Part shown: one piece after another, positions 7,403 through 10,044 of the stretch | Numbering within the stretch: position 1 is the stretch's first letter | Layout of the letters: each line of letters begins with the position of its first letter | DNA from: Balneolaceae bacterium | Lineage (GTDB): Bacteria > Bacteroidota > Rhodothermia > Balneolales > Balneolaceae | Direction: 5' to 3' | NCBI GenBank assembly: GCA_007126675.1 | Contig: SLAU01000120.1 | Span: forward strand, 1 to 10,044 | Length of the DNA: 10,044 bases | The notes under the pieces: generated by a model | Database searches by the model: none | What the model saw: only the letters and a program-made list of their open reading frames with translations | Told to the model about the DNA's origin: nothing | Made by a program: the position numbers and the translations under genes

Positions 7403-8560
7403 ATGCCGGACAAAACTTTCATTACGAAGACTCTTCAGAAACTGGTTCAGATCAATTCCGTGAATCCGTCGCTGGAAGAATCAGGTGGGGGAGAAAAGGA
7501 GATTTCGAAATGTATCGGTGATATTCTTGATCAGCTTGGCATCACTTATGAGGTTGATGAAATAGAACCCGGCCGCGTAAATGTAACGGCAAAGATTCCC
7601 GGTTCAGGAAATGGAAAGTCTTTGATTCTGAATGCTCATACAGATACAGTTGGGGTTGCCGGTATGGATAATCCGTTTTCCGGCACTATCAAAGATGGTA
7701 AACTATACGGGCGCGGTTCGTATGATATGAAAGGGAGCATAGCTGCGATTCTTGGAACGGCTAAAAAAATTGTGGATGAAAAAATTGACATGGAGGGAGA
7801 TCTGATACTTTCTTTTGTAGCTGATGAAGAGTATGAAAGCATGGGTGCGAAACGATTTGTTGAAAAATATAATGCTGATGCCTGCATAGTAACAGAACCG
7901 ACTGATTTGCAGATCTGCCTCGCACATCGTGGTTTCGGGGTCTTTAAAATTGTAACGGAGGGAAAAACGGCACATGGCGGGAACCATCATCTTGGCGTGG
8001 ATGCCAATTCAAAAATGGGTCTTTTTCTTTCAGAAATTGATGCACTTTCAAAACAATTACCGAATCAGAAAAAGCATAAACTTTGCGGATCGGCATCTGT
8101 CCATGTTCCGCTGGTTAAGGGTGGTAACAGTTTATTTATCTATGCAAATGAATGTATAGCTGAAGTAGAGAGGCGAACCATTCCGGGCGAAACCGAAGAG
8201 GCGGTTATTCAGGAACTGAACCAAATTATCAAAAAGATTTTGAGTGCCGACACGGATTTTAAAGCAACGGTTCAGACTGTTCTGTGGCGTGAACCTTATG
8301 AAATAGATCAAAGCAAACAGATTGTGACCGATCTGAAAAATGCATCAGAAAAAGTGCTCGGGGAATTCACCGGGTATACAGGCCACACATGGTGGGAAGA
8401 TTCTGCCATTTTCGGAGAGTCGGGAATCGAAACTGTGATCATTGGTCCGAGAGGCGGAGGGATACACGAATCTGTTGAATGGGTTGAGCTGGACTCTATA
8501 GCTGACCTCTCAGAAATTCTTTATATAAATACTATAAATTACTGCAATAGAATAGTTTGA
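7403..8560 (+). CDS. M20 family zinc amidohydrolase (ArgE/DapE-type deacylase or peptidase)
   Basis: A 385-residue cytosolic hydrolase that should remove an acyl group or cleave an amide from an amino-acid-type substrate with a two-zinc centre. Residues seen: H79 and D81 in AHTDT; bridging D108 in GRGSYDMKG; catalytic base E142 and zinc ligand E143 in DEE; E165 in VTEPT; and H355 in GGGIHESVEWV. The set is complete, so the enzyme should be active. The lid/dimerisation domain spans about 178-290 and begins RGFGVFKI...GKTAHGG with H191. The C-terminal GHTWWEDSAIF stretch replaces the more familiar GTSD-type motif and resembles an M20 subgroup with WTD at that point. Substrate is unresolved: acetylornithine, succinyl-diaminopimelate and dipeptides are all possible, and no arginine or lysine biosynthesis gene is adjacent. 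The ATG at 7403 starts the protein directly on the conserved N-terminal helix. The 265-bp gap from the upstream gene argues against tight co-transcription. Confidence 0.93.
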   Translation: MPDKTFITKTLQKLVQINSVNPSLEESGGGEKEISKCIGDILDQLGITYEVDEIEPGRVNVTAKIPGSGNGKSLILNAHTDTVGVAGMDNPFSGTIKDGKLYGRGSYDMKGSIAAILGTAKKIVDEKIDMEGDLILSFVADEEYESMGAKRFVEKYNADACIVTEPTDLQICLAHRGFGVFKIVTEGKTAHGGNHHLGVDANSKMGLFLSEIDALSKQLPNQKKHKLCGSASVHVPLVKGGNSLFIYANECIAEVERRTIPGETEEAVIQELNQIIKKILSADTDFKATVQTVLWREPYEIDQSKQIVTDLKNASEKVLGEFTGYTGHTWWEDSAIFGESGIETVIIGPRGGGIHESVEWVELDSIADLSEILYINTINYCNRIV

Positions 8561-8610
8561 TGTACTTTAACAAGAATTATTTTATGGTTATTATAAGCTG
8601 ATCGACATCT

Positions 8611-8645
8611 TTTGAATTTCTTGCTAATCTACAGAATATATTTTG
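8611..8645 (+). promoter_or_regulatory. Candidate Bacteroidota-type promoter for the DUF285 gene
   Basis: A TTTG (8611-8614) lies 22 nt before TATATTTTG (8637-8645), which is one base off the TAnnTTTG -7 element of Bacteroidota promoters. The same bases read as TTGAAT and TATATT with a 19-nt gap for a sigma-70-like reading, which is too wide. The leader to the ATG at 8717 would be about 65 nt, A/T-rich, without a Shine-Dalgarno. Suggestive only. Confidence 0.25.
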
Positions 8646-8716
8646 CGGTCAGATAATTATGTTTAATTTCATATCAAACAGCATCAAATTCAGACAATTT
8701 TTTTTTGCTCAAAATT

Positions 8717-9958
8717 ATGTCTAATACAAAATTTGAAAACAACGTTTCTATCCAACATTCAACACATACGGGCCGGATTCATTATCAGCTTCTTGCGGCT
8801 GTATTTACTCTATGTTTAATTTCGATTCTAATCTTTACATCTAAGTTACAGGCGCAAGAGCAAAGTAATTTTTACCTGCACCAAAACGGTGTCACTGTTA
8901 TTTGTGATGAAGCGGAGATAGGGGAATCCGGTGAAAATAATGGAGTTGAGTATACGAAAAGGACAAGTGATCAGATAACAGTTGAAAATGCTGCTGCAAC
9001 ATGTACGAGCGGAATAAGAGACATGAGCAGAATGTTTGCATATCAGAATGATTTTAATGAAGACATTACACATTGGGATGTAAGCAGTGTAACAACGATG
9101 GCAGCCATGTTTGAGGAGGTCGAGGCTTTTAACCGTGATATAGGAAATTGGGATGTTAGAAACGTAAATAACATGGGATCTATGTTTTTACGCGCAAGAA
9201 ACTTTGATCGTGATATAAGCAGCTGGAATGTAAGTAATGTAACCAATATGAGATCCATGTTTGAGATTGCAGTTTCGTTTAATCAGGATATCAGCGGATG
9301 GAATGTGAGCAGTGTTATTAATATGGGAAGGATGTTTCGATCTGCCAGGAGATTCAATCAGTCTCTTTCAGAGTGGGATGTAAGCAGTGTCACGGATATG
9401 CATAGAATGTTTCAGAGTGCATCCAGTTTTAATGGTAACATAGGAAATTGGGATGTGAGCAATGTCACAAATATGTCGAATATGTTCTGGTCTGCTGATA
9501 AATTTAACGGGGATATTCGTTTTTGGGATGTCAGCAGTGTGACAGACATGAACGGTATGTTCCGTGATGCCGGTAGTTTTTTTCGGAATTTAAGTAATTG
9601 GTGTGTTACGAATATCAGTGAAGAACCGTTTCTTTTTAGCCAAAACAGTCCGCTGGATCCGGAACATCTACCGCAATGGGGGCAGTGCCCTGAACGTGGA
9701 ATTGAATTACTTCAGAATTTTCCGAACCCTTTCAATACTTCAACAGTAATAAGCTATTATTTATCTGAAGAGAGTGATATTCTGCTTGAAGTTTATGACA
9801 TTCAAGGCCGCCTTGTAGCCGTTTTGATAAATGAAATACAGCCGCCCGGTCTCCAAGATATACGGTTCGATGCATCAGGCCTTGCCAGTGGTGTTTACAT
9901 CTATCGGATAGCGGCAGGAAACATTACACAATCACGCAAACTGATGCATTTAAAATAA
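8717..9958 (+). CDS. Secreted DUF285 (BspA-like) repeat protein with T9SS sorting domain
   Basis: A 413-residue exported protein, probably a surface or extracellular binding protein; no enzymatic motif is visible. Seen: a long polar n-region (1-23), a hydrophobic core about 24-40 and a likely cleavage after LQA near residue 46. An N-terminal segment with C63 and YTKRTSDQIT leads into CTSGIRDMSRMF, a form that often precedes DUF285 arrays. Seven complete 25-residue repeats of the type W-D/N-V-S-x-V-x-x-M-x-x-M-F follow, with tryptophans at 120, 145, 170, 195, 220, 245, 270 and a closing one at 295. A degenerate unit precedes them, with T95 in the tryptophan position. C324 precedes a T9SS type A domain at about 327-413 (FPNPFN, ASGVYIYRI, final basic LMHLK). 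The mature part has four cysteines: 63, 96, 296 and 324. Start: the ATG at 8717; a TTG four codons earlier is less likely. It stands alone behind a 156-bp leader. Confidence 0.94.
   Translation: MSNTKFENNVSIQHSTHTGRIHYQLLAAVFTLCLISILIFTSKLQAQEQSNFYLHQNGVTVICDEAEIGESGENNGVEYTKRTSDQITVENAAATCTSGIRDMSRMFAYQNDFNEDITHWDVSSVTTMAAMFEEVEAFNRDIGNWDVRNVNNMGSMFLRARNFDRDISSWNVSNVTNMRSMFEIAVSFNQDISGWNVSSVINMGRMFRSARRFNQSLSEWDVSSVTDMHRMFQSASSFNGNIGNWDVSNVTNMSNMFWSADKFNGDIRFWDVSSVTDMNGMFRDAGSFFRNLSNWCVTNISEEPFLFSQNSPLDPEHLPQWGQCPERGIELLQNFPNPFNTSTVISYYLSEESDILLEVYDIQGRLVAVLINEIQPPGLQDIRFDASGLASGVYIYRIAAGNITQSRKLMHLK
8999..9640 (+). repeat. DUF285 tandem array, 75-bp period
   Basis: The tryptophan codons lie at 9074, 9149, 9224, 9299, 9374, 9449, 9524 and 9599, exactly 75 bp apart with no insertion or deletion. 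A degenerate unit precedes them (8999-9073) and a decayed unit follows (9599-9640). Short near-identical strings such as GGGATGTAAGCAGTGT and GATGTGAGCAATGTCAC recur, but the units differ at many third positions. The array is therefore diverged and protein-level conserved rather than a fresh slippage repeat. Confidence 0.85.
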
Positions 9959-9965
9959 CAGAATG

Positions 9966-9988
9966 GATCAGATCTGATGAAATCAGTG
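9966..9988. terminator. Palindrome just after the DUF285 gene, possible transcription end
   Basis: Eight bases after the stop codon lies the perfect 12-bp palindrome ATCAGATCTGAT (9967-9978). It overlaps an alternative hairpin CTGAT-GAA-ATCAG (9974-9986). Neither is followed by a T-run, so an intrinsic terminator is doubtful. The position between two possibly convergent stop codons would suit a shared end point. Confidence 0.2.
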
Positions 9989-9995
9989 GTTGAAC

Positions 9996-10044
9996 TCACA
10001 GCTCAGGGTTTTCAATAACTGCTAAAACTTCATCAGATATTGTA
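9996..10044 (-). CDS. Possible C-terminal end of a convergent gene (partial)
   Basis: Read on the minus strand from the window edge, one frame gives TISDEVLAVIENPEL and then TGA (9998-9996). The other two frames hit stops at once or within seven codons. The peptide reads like an ordinary amphipathic helical C-terminus, and a stop 37 bp from the stop of the DUF285 gene would make a tidy convergent pair. With only 15 codons visible no family can be assigned, and an open frame this short may be chance. Confidence 0.3.
   Translation of the reverse strand, partial: TISDEVLAVIENPEL

Noticed and set aside
8999..9640. Regular 75-bp repeats as a possible CRISPR or VNTR array.
   Set aside because: The periodicity is in-frame protein repetition with conserved Trp/Met/Phe positions and divergent third bases. 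There are no identical repeat units separated by unique spacers.
9972..10038. 10-bp inverted repeat ATCTGATGAA / TTCATCAGAT with a 47-nt loop at the right edge.
   Set aside because: One arm would lie inside the possible convergent coding end and the loop is long. A 10-bp match in A/T-rich sequence may well be chance.

Overview
The window looks like a chromosome segment from a Bacteroidota-related bacterium, most likely the Balneolota/Rhodothermota group. Both large secreted proteins end in a type IX secretion (T9SS) type A sorting domain with the NYPNPFN / FPNPFN opening and an ASGVYIYRI core, a style I associate with that group. Start codons sit behind A/T-rich leaders without a clear Shine-Dalgarno sequence, as in Bacteroidota. 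The taxonomic call is an inference from protein style; no rRNA or marker gene is present.

Layout, left to right. (1) Positions 1-173 hold the edge of a dispersed repeat and a leader. (2) Positions 174-5522 encode a giant exported protein: signal peptide, a long right-handed beta-helix, a CARDB-like beta-sandwich, a second beta-helix, a post-helix domain and a C-terminal sorting domain. (3) Positions 5523-5955 are non-coding and hold a possible terminator and a 182-bp element with inverted ends and two nested hairpins. (4) Positions 5956-7137 encode a PLP-dependent trans-sulfuration (cystathionine gamma-synthase-like) enzyme. (5) Positions 7138-7402 are non-coding and contain an 88-bp REP-like extended palindrome. 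(6) Positions 7403-8560 encode an M20 (ArgE/DapE-type) zinc amidohydrolase. (7) Positions 8717-9958 encode a second exported protein with DUF285/BspA-type 25-residue repeats and another sorting domain. (8) The right edge may hold the last codons of a convergent gene.

All four complete genes are on the + strand, but each intergenic gap is over 150 bp and two contain palindromic elements. They are therefore probably separate transcription units rather than one operon. Two cell-surface or secreted repeat proteins bracket two amino-acid-metabolism enzymes. I see no pathway shared by all four.

No phage, CRISPR, toxin or defence module is visible. The most interesting content is structural. Both exported proteins carry exactly four cysteines in their mature part, placed as pairs at the ends of repeat domains. 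The giant protein contains an internally duplicated GAP-x-YY module. The intergenic spaces hold two different palindromic repeat families.
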